Part shown: piece after piece, positions 17,490 through 26,128 of the stretch | How the letters are laid out: each line of letters begins with the position of its first letter | Position numbering within the stretch: the first letter of the stretch is position 1 | Assembly (NCBI RefSeq): GCF_019084075.1 | Contig: NZ_JAHREN010000001.1 | Location: forward strand, 5,234,501-5,298,500 | Length of the DNA stretch: 64,000 nt | Reading direction: 5' to 3' | From: Siccirubricoccus sp. G192 | Lineage (GTDB): Bacteria; Pseudomonadota; Alphaproteobacteria; Acetobacterales; Acetobacteraceae | Program-made: the position numbers and the translations under genes | The notes under the pieces: generated by a model | What the model saw: the letters and a program-made list of their open reading frames with translations, nothing else | The model's database searches: none | What the model was told of the DNA's origin: nothing

Positions 17490-18473
17490 CTAGCTCGTGG
17501 GCGAACCCTCGCTGGCCCGCCCGGGCTCCGCCGGCCGGCTCCCCGCCCGCATCGCCACGCGCTCGGGCAGCGGGATGAACTCCGTCTCGTCGCCTGGCAC
17601 CTTGCCGAAACCTCCGGCCTTCCAGTCGGCCTTGGCCTGCTCGATCCGCTCGCGCGAGGAGGAGACGAAGTTCCAGAACAGGTAGCGCGGCCCGTCCATC
17701 GCCGCGCCGCCGAGCAGCAGCAGGCGCGCGCCCCGCGGCCCGGCGCGCAGCGCCAGCCGGTCCCCGGCACGGAACACCAGCATGCGGCCCGGCTCGAAGC
17801 GATCACCCGCCACCTCGACTTCGCCGTCCAGCACGTAGGCTGCGCGTTCCTCCTGCCCTTCCGGCAGGGGCAAGGCGCTGCCGGCCGAAAGGGCGGCATC
17901 GGCGTAGAAGAGGGACGAGGAGACGGCGACGGGTGAGGCGAGGCCCCAGGCCTCGCCGGCAACCAGCCGCAGCCGGACCCCGCCATCCTCGATCACCGGC
18001 AGGGATGCGCCGGGGTGATGCACGAAGGCCGGCGCTGCCTCCTCCGCCGCCTTCGGCAACGCAACCCAGGACTGGATGCCGAACAGGCGGTTGCCATGGA
18101 CCCGCAGCGCCTGGTCGGTCCGCTCCGAATGCGCGATCCCGCGCCCTGCGGTCATCCAGTTCACGTCGCCCGGAACGATCGGCTGGTGCGAGCCGAGGCT
18201 GTCGCGGTGCAGGATCTCGCCCTCGAACAGGTAGGTGACAGTCGAGAGCCCGATATGCGGGTGCGGCCGCACGTCCAGCCCATGCCCGGCGAGGAATTCG
18301 CCCGGCCCCATCTGGTCGAAGAAGATGAAGGGGCCGACCATCTGCCGCTCCTTTGCCGGCAGGGCGCGGCGCGCCTCGAAGCCGCCCACGTCATGGGCGC
18401 GCGGCAGGAGCACGAGCTCCACGCCATTGGGCGGGGCCGGGCATTCGGGGTCTTCGGCGGGTTGCCAGCTCAT
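17490..18473 (-). CDS. Pirin family protein (bicupin)
   Basis: 327 residues from ATG 18473. The N-terminal cupin carries the metal-site motif RPHPHIGLSTVTYLFEGE and the downstream His/Glu of GRGIAHSERT. The C-terminal cupin (VRLRLVAGEAWG, then YVLDGEVEV) and PRYLFWNFVSSSRERIEQAKADW are typical of long pirins. Some bacterial pirins have quercetin 2,3-dioxygenase activity; others are redox-sensing regulators. The gene is third in a minus-strand run with WrbA, ring-cleaving dioxygenase and carboxylesterase, which favours a role in quinone or aromatic stress. Confidence 0.88.
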   Translation of the reverse strand: MSWQPAEDPECPAPPNGVELVLLPRAHDVGGFEARRALPAKERQMVGPFIFFDQMGPGEFLAGHGLDVRPHPHIGLSTVTYLFEGEILHRDSLGSHQPIVPGDVNWMTAGRGIAHSERTDQALRVHGNRLFGIQSWVALPKAAEEAAPAFVHHPGASLPVIEDGGVRLRLVAGEAWGLASPVAVSSSLFYADAALSAGSALPLPEGQEERAAYVLDGEVEVAGDRFEPGRMLVFRAGDRLALRAGPRGARLLLLGGAAMDGPRYLFWNFVSSSRERIEQAKADWKAGGFGKVPGDETEFIPLPERVAMRAGSRPAEPGRASEGSPTS

Positions 18474-18546
18474 GGTCTCTGCTCCCTTGGGTTCCCGTGC
18501 AGGTGGCACCTGGTTGGATCGTGGCGGGTGTCTGCCGCCGCCAACC

Positions 18547-19218
18547 CTAGGCTGGCGGTGTGGCTCCCGCCACGCGCGCGAGGATCCGGCGCGCGATCCC
18601 CGCCTCGTCCTCGTTGATGCCGTGGTCGCCGCCCGGGTAGATGCGGGTGACGACCTCGGCCCCGAGCGCTTGCATCACGACCTCGGTCTCGCGCACCCGT
18701 CCGATCGGGATATGCGGGTCGCGCTCGCTGCAGCCGAGCAGGATCGGCATGCCCGCGAAGATCGGCGCGCCCGTCGCCGGAGCCACGCTGTCGCCGATCA
18801 GGCCGCCGCTGAGGCCAATGACGGCGCCGAGGCGCTGCGCGCGCCGGCGGGCGAATTCGAGCGCCAGGCAGGCGCCCTGCGAGAAGCCGAGCAGGGCGAT
18901 GCGCTCCACAGGAACACCATCCCCGACCAGCCGGTCCACGAGGTCGTCCAGGACGGCGAGCGCCGAGGACAGATAGGGCTCGTTGCGGGCGACCGGCTCG
19001 GTGAAGCGGTAGGGGTACCAGGTGTTGCCGGCGGCCTGCGGCGCGAGGCAGGCGAGCGCCGGCGGGGCCACCAGCCCCGCAAGCCCGAGCATCTCCTCCG
19101 CATCGCCGCCCCGGCCATGCGCCAGGATCAGCGCCCCTGCGGCCTCCGCGGGCGGCGCTCCCATCGTGGCGATCGGCTGGCCGGCATGCGGCCCCGTGCC
19201 TCCGGTCACGTCACGCAT
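18547..19218 (-). CDS. Phospholipase/carboxylesterase family alpha/beta hydrolase (MhqD/YpfH type)
   Basis: 223 residues. HGRGG supplies the oxyanion hole, GFSQGACLALEFARR the nucleophile elbow (G-F-S-Q-G), and GGDHGINEDE the catalytic His; the Asp lies in ERDPHIPIGRV. The NTWYPYRF segment is typical of the esterase branch that includes Bacillus MhqD and E. coli YpfH. It sits 24 bases downstream of the ring-cleaving dioxygenase, so both are probably one transcript. Expected to hydrolyse small esters, possibly products of quinone ring cleavage (inference). Confidence 0.85.
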   Translation of the reverse strand: MRDVTGGTGPHAGQPIATMGAPPAEAAGALILAHGRGGDAEEMLGLAGLVAPPALACLAPQAAGNTWYPYRFTEPVARNEPYLSSALAVLDDLVDRLVGDGVPVERIALLGFSQGACLALEFARRRAQRLGAVIGLSGGLIGDSVAPATGAPIFAGMPILLGCSERDPHIPIGRVRETEVVMQALGAEVVTRIYPGGDHGINEDEAGIARRILARVAGATPPA

Positions 19219-19242
19219 GATCTGTCTCTCCCGCGCCCTGCA

Positions 19243-20187
19243 TCAGATCGGCTTCAGGCCGCGCTCGATCTCCGCCCGCTGCGGCTCCAGGAAGGGCGGC
19301 AGGACCAGGCGCTCGCCCAGCGCTTCCAGCGGCTCGTCCGTCGCGAAGCCCGGGCCGTCGGTGGCGATCTCGTAGAGGATGCCGTTCGGCTCCCGCGTGT
19401 AGAGGCTGCGGAACCAGAAGCGGTCCACCGGGCCGCTGGAGCGGATGTGCAGGCGTTGCAGCCGCTCGACCCAGGCGGCGTATTCCTCGTCGCGCACCCG
19501 GAAGGCGACATGGTGCACACCGCCCGCGCCGGGGCGCGCCGGCGGCAGGTCGGGCTCGACCCGCACATGCAGTTCCGCCGCGGGGCCGCCTTCGCCCATC
19601 TCGTAGACATGCACCGTCACTCCGGCCGCGTCCGGCGCTGCATAGCTGCGCCCCTGGCGCATCGCCATCACACCGGTGAGGAAGTGGTCGGAGGGCGCGA
19701 GGTCGGGCACGCTGATGGTGATCGGCCCGAGGCCGCGGATCTGGTAGGCCTCCGGCACGGAACTGCGGTCCCAGGGGTGGGACGGACCGGCGCCGCCATC
19801 ATCCACCAGCGTCAGCCGCTGGCCTTCCGGGTCCTCGAAATCGAGCTGTTTCCGGCCGTCCACCTCCCGCACCGGGCCGTGCTGCACGCCCGCCTCGTCG
19901 AGGCGGGCGGTCCAGTAGTCCAGCGCCTCCTGGCCCGCCACCCGCAGCGCGGTGCGGACGATGGAATGCGTGCCGCGCCGCTCCTGCTCGGCCGGCCAAT
20001 CGAAGAAGGTCAGGTCGGTGCCGGGGTTGCCCGCGCCATCGGCGTAGAACAGGTGGTAGGCGGAGACGTCGTCCTGGTTGACGGTCTTCTTGACCAGCCG
20101 CATCCCGAGCACGCGCGTGTAGAAGTCGTGGTTGCCGCGCGCATCCGCCGAGACGGCGGTCAGATGGTGGATTCCGTGGAGTTGCAT
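19243..20187 (-). CDS. mhqO: Ring-cleaving dioxygenase, VOC family (MhqO/MhqA type)
   Basis: 314 residues from ATG 20187 (AAAGGAAAG upstream). Two glyoxalase-fold modules in tandem: the first begins GIHHLTAVSADARGNHDFYTRVLG with DLTFFDWP, the second starts near residue 155 (LGPITISVPDLAPS) and carries GGVHHVAFRVRDEEY and SLYTREPNGILYEIATD. Metal ligands are the His of GIHHL, His of GGVHHVAF and Glu of LYEIATD. Homologues are annotated as hydroquinone-specific dioxygenases induced by electrophiles. Central gene of the wrbA-mhqO-esterase-pirin run. Confidence 0.88.
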   Translation of the reverse strand: MQLHGIHHLTAVSADARGNHDFYTRVLGMRLVKKTVNQDDVSAYHLFYADGAGNPGTDLTFFDWPAEQERRGTHSIVRTALRVAGQEALDYWTARLDEAGVQHGPVREVDGRKQLDFEDPEGQRLTLVDDGGAGPSHPWDRSSVPEAYQIRGLGPITISVPDLAPSDHFLTGVMAMRQGRSYAAPDAAGVTVHVYEMGEGGPAAELHVRVEPDLPPARPGAGGVHHVAFRVRDEEYAAWVERLQRLHIRSSGPVDRFWFRSLYTREPNGILYEIATDGPGFATDEPLEALGERLVLPPFLEPQRAEIERGLKPI

Positions 20188-20296
20188 TGCGATCTTTCCT
20201 TTATTCCGTCTTCGTGGCTGCACCTCTTTGCCATTGCGCCAGTCATGCGCGCTGCGGACCAGCGACGCATGGCGGCAGCAACGCTCCGTGCCGGTG

Positions 20297-20896
20297 TCAG
20301 GCTGCCAGCTTGCCGGCGATCTCGGCCACGTGGCGGCCGAGGAAGCGGGCGCCCTCCAGTTCGGTCGCGCTGACCTGGCGGGAGCCGTCGCCGCCGGCGA
20401 TCGTGGTGGCGCCGTAGGGCGCGCCGCCGACCACCTCATCCAGCCGCATCTGCCCCTGGAAGGAATAGGGCAGGCCCGCGATGACCATGCCGTGGTGCAG
20501 CAGCATGGTGTGGATGTTCATCAGCGTCGTCTCCTGGCCGCCATGCTGGGTGGCGGTGGAGGTGAAGGCGGCGCCGACCTTGCCGATCAGCTTGCCCTGC
20601 GCCCAGAGGCCGCCGGTCATGTCCCAGAAATTCGCCATCTGCGAGGTCATGCGGCCATAGCGGGTGCCGGTGCCGACGATGATGGCGTCGTATTCCGCCA
20701 ATTCGGCCGGCGTGGCGATGGGCGCGGCCTGGTCGAGCTTGTAGTGGCTGGCGCGCGCCACCGCCTCGGGCACCAGTTCCGGCACCCGCTTCACCACCGC
20801 CTCGGCCCTGGCGCTGCGCGCGCCCTCGGCAACGGCATCGGCCATGGTCTCGATGTGGCCGTAGCTGGAATAGTAGAGGACGAGGACCTTGGTCAT
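20297..20896 (-). CDS. wrbA: NAD(P)H:quinone oxidoreductase WrbA
   Basis: 199-residue flavodoxin-like enzyme that reduces quinones by two electrons, avoiding semiquinones. The FMN phosphate loop is YYSSYGHIETMA near residue 10; further motifs are YDAIIVGTGTRYGRM, MANFWDMTGGLW, FTSTATQHGGQETTL and the dimer/FMN segment PYGATTIAGGDGSR. First gene of the minus-strand cluster, divergent from the LysR gene with a 157-base shared promoter region, so it is the likeliest target of that regulator. Confidence 0.93.
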   Translation of the reverse strand: MTKVLVLYYSSYGHIETMADAVAEGARSARAEAVVKRVPELVPEAVARASHYKLDQAAPIATPAELAEYDAIIVGTGTRYGRMTSQMANFWDMTGGLWAQGKLIGKVGAAFTSTATQHGGQETTLMNIHTMLLHHGMVIAGLPYSFQGQMRLDEVVGGAPYGATTIAGGDGSRQVSATELEGARFLGRHVAEIAGKLAA

Positions 20897-21025
20897 CTGT
20901 GACTCCCTGATTGATTCGGATGGTGTCGGTTGAGGATTGATCGGGCTGACCTCCTGTTGCGGAGGGGCGTCCGATCCGTCTGGTGTGAAGATCGGCCTTG
21001 GCGGAGGGACAGAAAAGGGAAACAA

Positions 21026-21044
21026 CGGAAACTCATCGTTTCCG
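21026..21044. promoter_or_regulatory. Palindromic operator candidate between wrbA and LysR gene
   Basis: CGGAAACTCATCGTTTCCG is a perfect 7-bp inverted repeat with a 5-base spacer, 10 bases before the LysR start and about 130 bases before wrbA. The position suits autoregulation by the LysR protein. A further half-site-like GGAAAC lies just upstream at about 21018. Inference; binding is not shown. Confidence 0.5.
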
Positions 21045-21053
21045 GATTTGCCC

Positions 21054-21977
21054 ATGCCCCGCCTGCCCGACCTCGAAGCCTGGGCGGTCTTCGCCAAGGT
21101 GGCGGAGACCGGCTCCTTCACCCGCGCGGCCGCTGAGCTCGGCCTGTCCAAGGCGACCGTTTCCAAGGCCGTCGCCCGGCTGGAGGCGCGGGTCGGCGCG
21201 GCCCTGCTGAACCGCACCTCCCGGCGCCTTGCCCTGACGGAGACCGGCCGTGCCGCCGCCGCCGGCGCCACCCGCCTCCTGGCCGAGGCGGAGGCGGTGG
21301 AGGCGGAGGCCATGTCGCAATCCCTCGCGCCGAGGGGCCTGGTGCGGCTGGCCGCGCCGATGTCCTTCGGCATCGCGCATCTGGCGCCCCTGCTGCCGGA
21401 GCTACTTGCGGCCTATCCCGAGGTCTCGGTCGACCTGCATCTCGGCGACGAGCAGGTGGACCTGGTTGGCGGCGGCTTCGACCTGGCGCTGCGGATCGCG
21501 GCGCTCGCCGATTCCAGCCTGCGGGCGCGGCGCCTCTGCCGGATCCGGCGGTTGCTGGTGGGCGCGCCCGCCTATTTCGCGCGCCGCGGCCGCCCGGGGC
21601 AGCCGCAGGACCTCGCCGGCCATGCCTGCCTCGGCTATGCTTATCTGCCCAGCCCAGACCGCTGGCGCTTCATCCACGCCTCGGGCGAGGAGGCGGTCGT
21701 CACGCCGGCCGGCCCGCTGCGCGCCAACAACGGCGACGCGCTGATGCCGACCTTGCTGGCCGGGTTGGGTGTCGCGGTGCAGCCGGAGTTCCTGGTGTGG
21801 GAGGATCTCGCCGCCGGACGGCTGGAGGCGGTGATGCCGGGCTGGTCGATGCCGCCGATCGCGCTGAACATCGTCACGCCGCCCGGCGGGTTGCGGCCGG
21901 CCCGCGTCGCCGCGGTGATCGAGTTCCTGGCGCGCCGCCTGGCCGCCGCGCCCTGGGCGACACCCGTCGAGGCGTGA
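21054..21977 (+). CDS. LysR-family transcriptional regulator
   Basis: 307 residues from ATG 21054 (MPRLPDLEAWAVF). The winged helix-turn-helix is at residues about 5-62: FAKVAETGSFTRAAAELGLSKATVSKAVARLEARVGAALLNRTSRRLALTETG in short blocks. The effector domain includes LRLAAPMSFG-like VRLAAPMSFGIAHLAPLLPELL, DLHLGDEQVDLVGGGFDLALRI and a GLGVAVQPEFL segment, typical of the CrgA/AaeR-like branch. It is divergent from wrbA and is inferred to control the quinone-detoxification run and itself. The ATG at 20937 in the same frame lies before the palindrome and is less likely. Confidence 0.9.
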   Translation: MPRLPDLEAWAVFAKVAETGSFTRAAAELGLSKATVSKAVARLEARVGAALLNRTSRRLALTETGRAAAAGATRLLAEAEAVEAEAMSQSLAPRGLVRLAAPMSFGIAHLAPLLPELLAAYPEVSVDLHLGDEQVDLVGGGFDLALRIAALADSSLRARRLCRIRRLLVGAPAYFARRGRPGQPQDLAGHACLGYAYLPSPDRWRFIHASGEEAVVTPAGPLRANNGDALMPTLLAGLGVAVQPEFLVWEDLAAGRLEAVMPGWSMPPIALNIVTPPGGLRPARVAAVIEFLARRLAAAPWATPVEA

Positions 21978-22022
21978 CGCGGATGGAGGCGTGTCTTTCG
22001 CCGCCCGGCCCTGGCGAAGAAA

Positions 22023-22050
22023 CGGCCCGCGCCCGGTCCGGCGCGGGCCG
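22023..22050. terminator. Bidirectional hairpin between convergent genes
   Basis: CGGCCCGCGCC and GGCGCGGGCCG form a perfect 11-bp stem with a 6-base loop, between the stops of the LysR gene (plus) and the CoA-transferase (minus). There is no T-run, so termination strength is uncertain. Confidence 0.55.
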
Positions 22051-22056
22051 CCCGGA

Positions 22057-23262
22057 TCAGATCACCAGTGCTTCCCGATAGGCGGCGATCTCCGCCTCGG
22101 TGTAGCCAGCCTCGCGCAACACCTCATCCGTATGCGCGCCCAGTTGCGGCGCGGGGCGGTCGATGCGGGCACCGCCATGCGCCATGCGGAAGCCGGTAGT
22201 GGCGAAGCGCCTATTGCCCCAGGGCGTCTCCACATCCTGCAGGGCGTCGCGGGCCAGGACCTGGCGGTGCTCGATGATCTCGTCCACCCGCCAAATGCGG
22301 GCGCAGGGCACGCCCGCGGCGGTGAGCCTCTCCTCCCAATTCGCGGCGTCGTCCTGGGTCAGCACACCCTCCAGGTTCTCGCGCAATTCGGCCTGGTTCT
22401 CCAGCCGCAGGAACCAGTCGGCGAAACGTGGATCGTCGAACAGCCGGGTCAGGCCCAGCTCCCGCATCAGGATCTCGTACTGCTTGTCGGTATTCGCCGC
22501 CAGCAGCAGGTGCCCGTCCCGCGCCCTGAAAAGGTTGGCCGTGGCGCGACGGCTGACGGCCTGGTTGCCCCATTGCTTCTGCTGGAAGCCGCCCACCGTC
22601 CAGTCCGCCACCTGGCCGCTGAGGAAGGCCAGGGTGGATTCCAGCATGGAGACGTCGATCCTCTGCCCCTGGCCGGTATGGGTGCGCTGGAACAGCGCGG
22701 AGGAGATGGCGAAGGCCGAGGTCATGCCGGACAGCACGTCGCAGATCGCGAAGCCGGCGCGCAGCGGATCGCCGCCGGGATGGCCGGTCATGGCCATGAT
22801 GCCGGACATCGCCTGGATGCGCCCGTCATAGCCCGGCTCCCTGCGGTCCGGCCCGGTATGGCCGAAGCCGGAGACGCTGCAATAGATGATGCGCGGATTG
22901 ATGGCGGAGAGCACGTCATGGCCAAGCCCCAGCCGCTCCATCACGCCGGGGCGGAAATTCTCCGTCACCACATCGGCCTCGGCCACCAGCCGCTTGAGGA
23001 TGGCGATGGCCTCGGGCTTCTGCAGGTCCAGCGTCAGGCTGCGCTTGTTCAGGTTGATCGCCTGCCAGGACGGTGCCTGGTTGCGTTCCGCCCATTCGCG
23101 GGATTGCGGATTGCGCCGCGCATCCTCACCCTCGCGGCGTTCCACCTTGATCACATCGGCGCCGAGCAACCCCAGTTGGCAGACCCCGAAGGGGCCGGCC
23201 AGCACCTGGGTGAAGTCCAGGATCTTCACGCCCTCGAAGGGGCGGGCACCTGGGCCGGTCAT
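22057..23262 (-). CDS. Family III CoA-transferase (CaiB/BaiF)
   Basis: 401 residues. The opening FEGVKILDFTQVLAGPFGVCQLG, the KVERREGEDARR block with its CoA-contact Glu, and NLNKRSLTLDLQKPEA are standard for the family; the expected catalytic Asp lies in the ADVVTENFRPGVMERLGLG region. YCSVSGFGHTGPDRREPGYD and SDILSGM-like CDVLSGMTSAFAISSALFQR follow. It transfers CoA between carboxylic acids; the substrate is not predictable from sequence. The ATG overlaps the TGA of the upstream GrdB-like gene (ATGA), so the two are translationally coupled. Confidence 0.92.
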   Translation of the reverse strand: MTGPGARPFEGVKILDFTQVLAGPFGVCQLGLLGADVIKVERREGEDARRNPQSREWAERNQAPSWQAINLNKRSLTLDLQKPEAIAILKRLVAEADVVTENFRPGVMERLGLGHDVLSAINPRIIYCSVSGFGHTGPDRREPGYDGRIQAMSGIMAMTGHPGGDPLRAGFAICDVLSGMTSAFAISSALFQRTHTGQGQRIDVSMLESTLAFLSGQVADWTVGGFQQKQWGNQAVSRRATANLFRARDGHLLLAANTDKQYEILMRELGLTRLFDDPRFADWFLRLENQAELRENLEGVLTQDDAANWEERLTAAGVPCARIWRVDEIIEHRQVLARDALQDVETPWGNRRFATTGFRMAHGGARIDRPAPQLGAHTDEVLREAGYTEAEIAAYREALVI

Positions 23263-24195
23263 GCCGCCTTCTCGCGCAGGCCCTTGGCGACCGCCTTCTG
23301 CTTCAGGAACTCCTCGCGCCGACGGGCCAGCTCCGCCTCGCCGATCTGCTCGAGGTTGTTGTAGTCGTTCTTCCAGAGCCCGTCCTCGGTCCAGCGGATC
23401 GGGTTCTGCACCGTGGTGCGCGGCCCCGGCGCGGTTTCCAGCACGCGCAGCGCCAGTTCCAGCGTGCGGGCCTGGCTCTCCGGGTCATGCGGCTTGCCGG
23501 CGCTGTTGCCCAGGGGGGAAGTCGCTGAACAGGAAACGCGGCACGCCGCAATGCTCCACGATGTCCTTGGCGCAGCCCATGATGACGGTCGGGATGCCTG
23601 CGGCTTCCAGGGCGCGCGCCACCAGGCTGCAGGTCTGGTGGCAGACCGGGCAGTTCGGCACCAGGATCACCGCGTCCACGCCGTCTTCCTGGCATCGCTG
23701 CACCAGCTCGGGGCAGTCGATCTCGACGGTGTGGCGGTGGCTGCGGTTGGTCGGCGCGCCGTGGAAGCGGGGGGACAGCTCCTTGATCCGCCCGGCCTTC
23801 ACCGCCGCACGCAGCAGAGGCAGCGGGAACCAGCTGTTGCAATCGGTCGCGGTGGTGTGCTTGCGGTCGTAGCCGATATGGGAGATGCGCAGGTCGTGGT
23901 CGGCGGCTGTGTCCCCTGAATACGGCTCGTAGAATTTCGCGCCGGAATTGTAGGGCGCACCGGGCCCCTGGTCCCCCTTGGCAGGGTCGTAGGGTGCTGC
24001 GGTGGTGATCAGCCCGATGCGGCTTTCCGACAGCTTCCTGGTAAAGGGGGTGAAGGGCACGTCGCGGTAGTGCGCCCAGCGATAGGGGTCGTAGCCGATC
24101 GCCTGGTAGTAGGCGCGGGTGCGCGCCATGTAGGGGACCGGGCTGTCGTAATCGGGCGCGAAACCCATGGCGCGGTCGATTTCGGCGGTGCTCAT
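23259..24195 (-). pseudogene. GrdB-like (glycine/betaine reductase B family) protein, frameshifted at G6
   Basis: From ATG 24195 (MSTAEIDRAMGFAP) the frame reads YDPYRWAHYRDVPFTPF, SRIGLITTAAPYDPAKGDQG, DLRISHIGYDRKHT and ELSPRFHGAPTNRSHR, then VILVPNCPVCHQTCSLVARALE and CGVPRFLFSDFP. It then breaks at the G6 run 23513-23518. Removing one base gives SDFPLGNSAGKPHD and continues to the tail ETAPGPRTTVQNPIRWTEDG, stop at 23259; about 311 residues. It resembles the selenoprotein B family of glycine/sarcosine/betaine reductases, but the redox site has cysteines (C182, C185, C189) rather than a TGA codon. Function in this aerobic background is unknown. Confidence 0.75.
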
Positions 24196-24251
24196 CGTGG
24201 CTTCCTCCTGCCCGCCGGCAACCGGCGAGGCGATGGCATATCAGCGTGACG

Positions 24252-24287
24252 CTAGAGCAAACTCCGCCCGAGTGAAATCACCCGGCC
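24252..24287. repeat. Interspersed repeat, half-palindrome copy
   Basis: CTAGAGCAAACTCCG then CCCGAGTGAAATCACCCGGCC matches the repeat at 48014-48052 with about four differences. The right arm of the palindrome is not preserved here. It lies in the divergent region between the GrdB-like gene and the ABC substrate-binding protein. Confidence 0.7.
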
Positions 24288-24373
24288 AGGGCCATTCCCG
24301 GGAAGGCACTGAAGCCCCTTTACTTTCGACCTTGGGCGCCCCCACGCTTCGGACAGCGAGGGGAGGAGACGGG

Positions 24374-25990
24374 ATGAGGAACGCCGTTGGCGCTGCCGTG
24401 CTCACGCTGGTCAGCCTCATTGCGGGGGCAGGGCGGCCGGCTGACGCGCAGCCATCGCCCCGGACGTTGCGGATCGCAATGACAGCGACCGACGTGCCAA
24501 CCACCACCGGGATGCCGAACAATGGCTCCGAGGGCATGCGTTTCCTCGGCTATCCGATATTCGAGGCTTTGGTGCTCTGGGATCTGTCGCGCCCTGACCA
24601 GGTGGCAACCTTGCGCCCCGGACTGGCTGAGCGCTGGGAGCAGGATGCCGCCGACCCCCGCAAATGGCGGTTCTCGCTGAGGGCCGGCGTCGTCTTTCAT
24701 GACGGCACGCCCTTCAACGCCGATGCGGTAATCTGGAATCTGGATCGTTTCTTCCGCAATGACAGTCCGCAATTCGATCCGGCTGGCAGCGCCATTGCGC
24801 GCGGGCGGGTTTCGGTGCTCACCGCATACCGGAAGCTGGATGACCTTGCGGTCGAGCTGGAAACGGTGCGGCCAATCTCCTACACGCCTTACATCGTCAG
24901 CAACATCCTGCTCACCTCGCCGAATTCCTGGGAGCAGGGCGGGCGCGATTGGGCCCGTGTCGCCGCGCTGCCGGCGGCGGGAACAGGCCCGTTCCGCCTG
25001 ACGCGCTTCGTGCCCCGCCAGCTTGTCGAGCTCGGTCGCAACGACAGCTACTGGGACACGAACCGCCGGGCGCGCCTCGACCGTATCGTGCTGCTGCCCA
25101 TGCCTGAGGCGAATACCCGCCTTGCCGCACTGCGCTCAGGCCAGGTCGATTGGATCGAGGTGCCGCCGCCCGACGCCATCCCCAGCCTCCGTCAGGCGGG
25201 CTTCAACATCGTGACGAACTCCTACCCGCATGTCTGGCCCTGGGTATTCGCCGCCGGCCGCCAAAGCAGCCCGACGGCGGATCCGCGCGTGCGGCAGGGC
25301 CTGAACTACTGCTTCGATCGCGCTGAGATGGTGCAGTTGTTGAACGGCACCGCCGAGCCGTCGGTCGGATTCTTCAAGCCGGATGACCCGAATTTCGGCA
25401 ACCCGCAGAACCGATATCGACTGGATGCCGCGCGAGGTCGTGCCCTGCTGGCTGAGGCAGGCTTCAACGCGCAGCGCCCGCTGCGGCTGCGTATCGGCAT
25501 CTCCAACTCAGGCTCCGGCCAGATGCTGCCGCTGCCGATGAACGAGTTCCTGCAGCAATCACTGCGCGAGAACTGCGGTGTGGAGGTCGCTTTCGAGGTT
25601 GTGGAATGGAACACGCTGCTCATCGCGCTCCGATCCGAGCCCACGGCCCCGGGGTGGCTTGGTGCAGATGCCGTGAACATCTCCCTCATCTCCTCCGATC
25701 CGTCCCAGATGGCACGCTGGTTCCTTGCGTCCAGCTTCTCCCCGCGCGGCTCGAACTCCGGCCAGTGGCGCGACGAGGCGTTCGAGGCCGCCTTTGCGGC
25801 GCTGGAGGTGGAGGCAGACCCGGCACGTGTTCAGGCGCTCCTGCGCACGGCACATGAGCGTCTGGTGGACAACCCGCCCTGGCTGTGGGTCGTGCACGAC
25901 CTCAATCCGCGCGCCATGAGCCGGCGCGTGCGCGGCTTTGTCTCTGCTCAATCCTGGTTCCAGGACCTGACGACGGTGGAGATGCAATAG
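24374..25990 (+). CDS. ABC transporter substrate-binding protein, family 5 (peptide/nickel type)
   Basis: 538 residues from ATG 24374, preceded by GGAGGAG. Residues 1-25 are a signal peptide (AVGAAVLTLVSLIAGAG, cleavage near ADAQ). The mature part follows the DppA/OppA fold: LRIAMTATD, ATLRPGLAERWEQD, WRFSLRAGVVFHDGTPFNADAVIWNLDRF, GTGPFRLTRF, RLAALRSGQVDW and VRQGLNYCFDRAEM. Periplasmic, binds a peptide-like or small organic solute. No permease or ATPase genes lie next to it. It is divergent from the GrdB/CaiB pair and may supply its substrate (inference). Confidence 0.88.
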   Translation: MRNAVGAAVLTLVSLIAGAGRPADAQPSPRTLRIAMTATDVPTTTGMPNNGSEGMRFLGYPIFEALVLWDLSRPDQVATLRPGLAERWEQDAADPRKWRFSLRAGVVFHDGTPFNADAVIWNLDRFFRNDSPQFDPAGSAIARGRVSVLTAYRKLDDLAVELETVRPISYTPYIVSNILLTSPNSWEQGGRDWARVAALPAAGTGPFRLTRFVPRQLVELGRNDSYWDTNRRARLDRIVLLPMPEANTRLAALRSGQVDWIEVPPPDAIPSLRQAGFNIVTNSYPHVWPWVFAAGRQSSPTADPRVRQGLNYCFDRAEMVQLLNGTAEPSVGFFKPDDPNFGNPQNRYRLDAARGRALLAEAGFNAQRPLRLRIGISNSGSGQMLPLPMNEFLQQSLRENCGVEVAFEVVEWNTLLIALRSEPTAPGWLGADAVNISLISSDPSQMARWFLASSFSPRGSNSGQWRDEAFEAAFAALEVEADPARVQALLRTAHERLVDNPPWLWVVHDLNPRAMSRRVRGFVSAQSWFQDLTTVEMQ

Positions 25991-26128
25991 TGCGGGCACC
26001 GTGGTCTGGATGGCCGAGCGCCTACCGCGCCATGCACCGAAGGGTGAACTCCCTGGCGGCGGCAGCGTTGCAAGGGCGCATCAGCCTGGCCGCGGGTTCA
26101 GGCAGAAGGCATCGGGAGGAGATTGCCG

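Noticed and set aside
18235..20373. 712-codon plus-strand open frame
   Set aside because: It overlaps three convincing minus-strand genes (pirin, esterase, dioxygenase) and resembles no protein.
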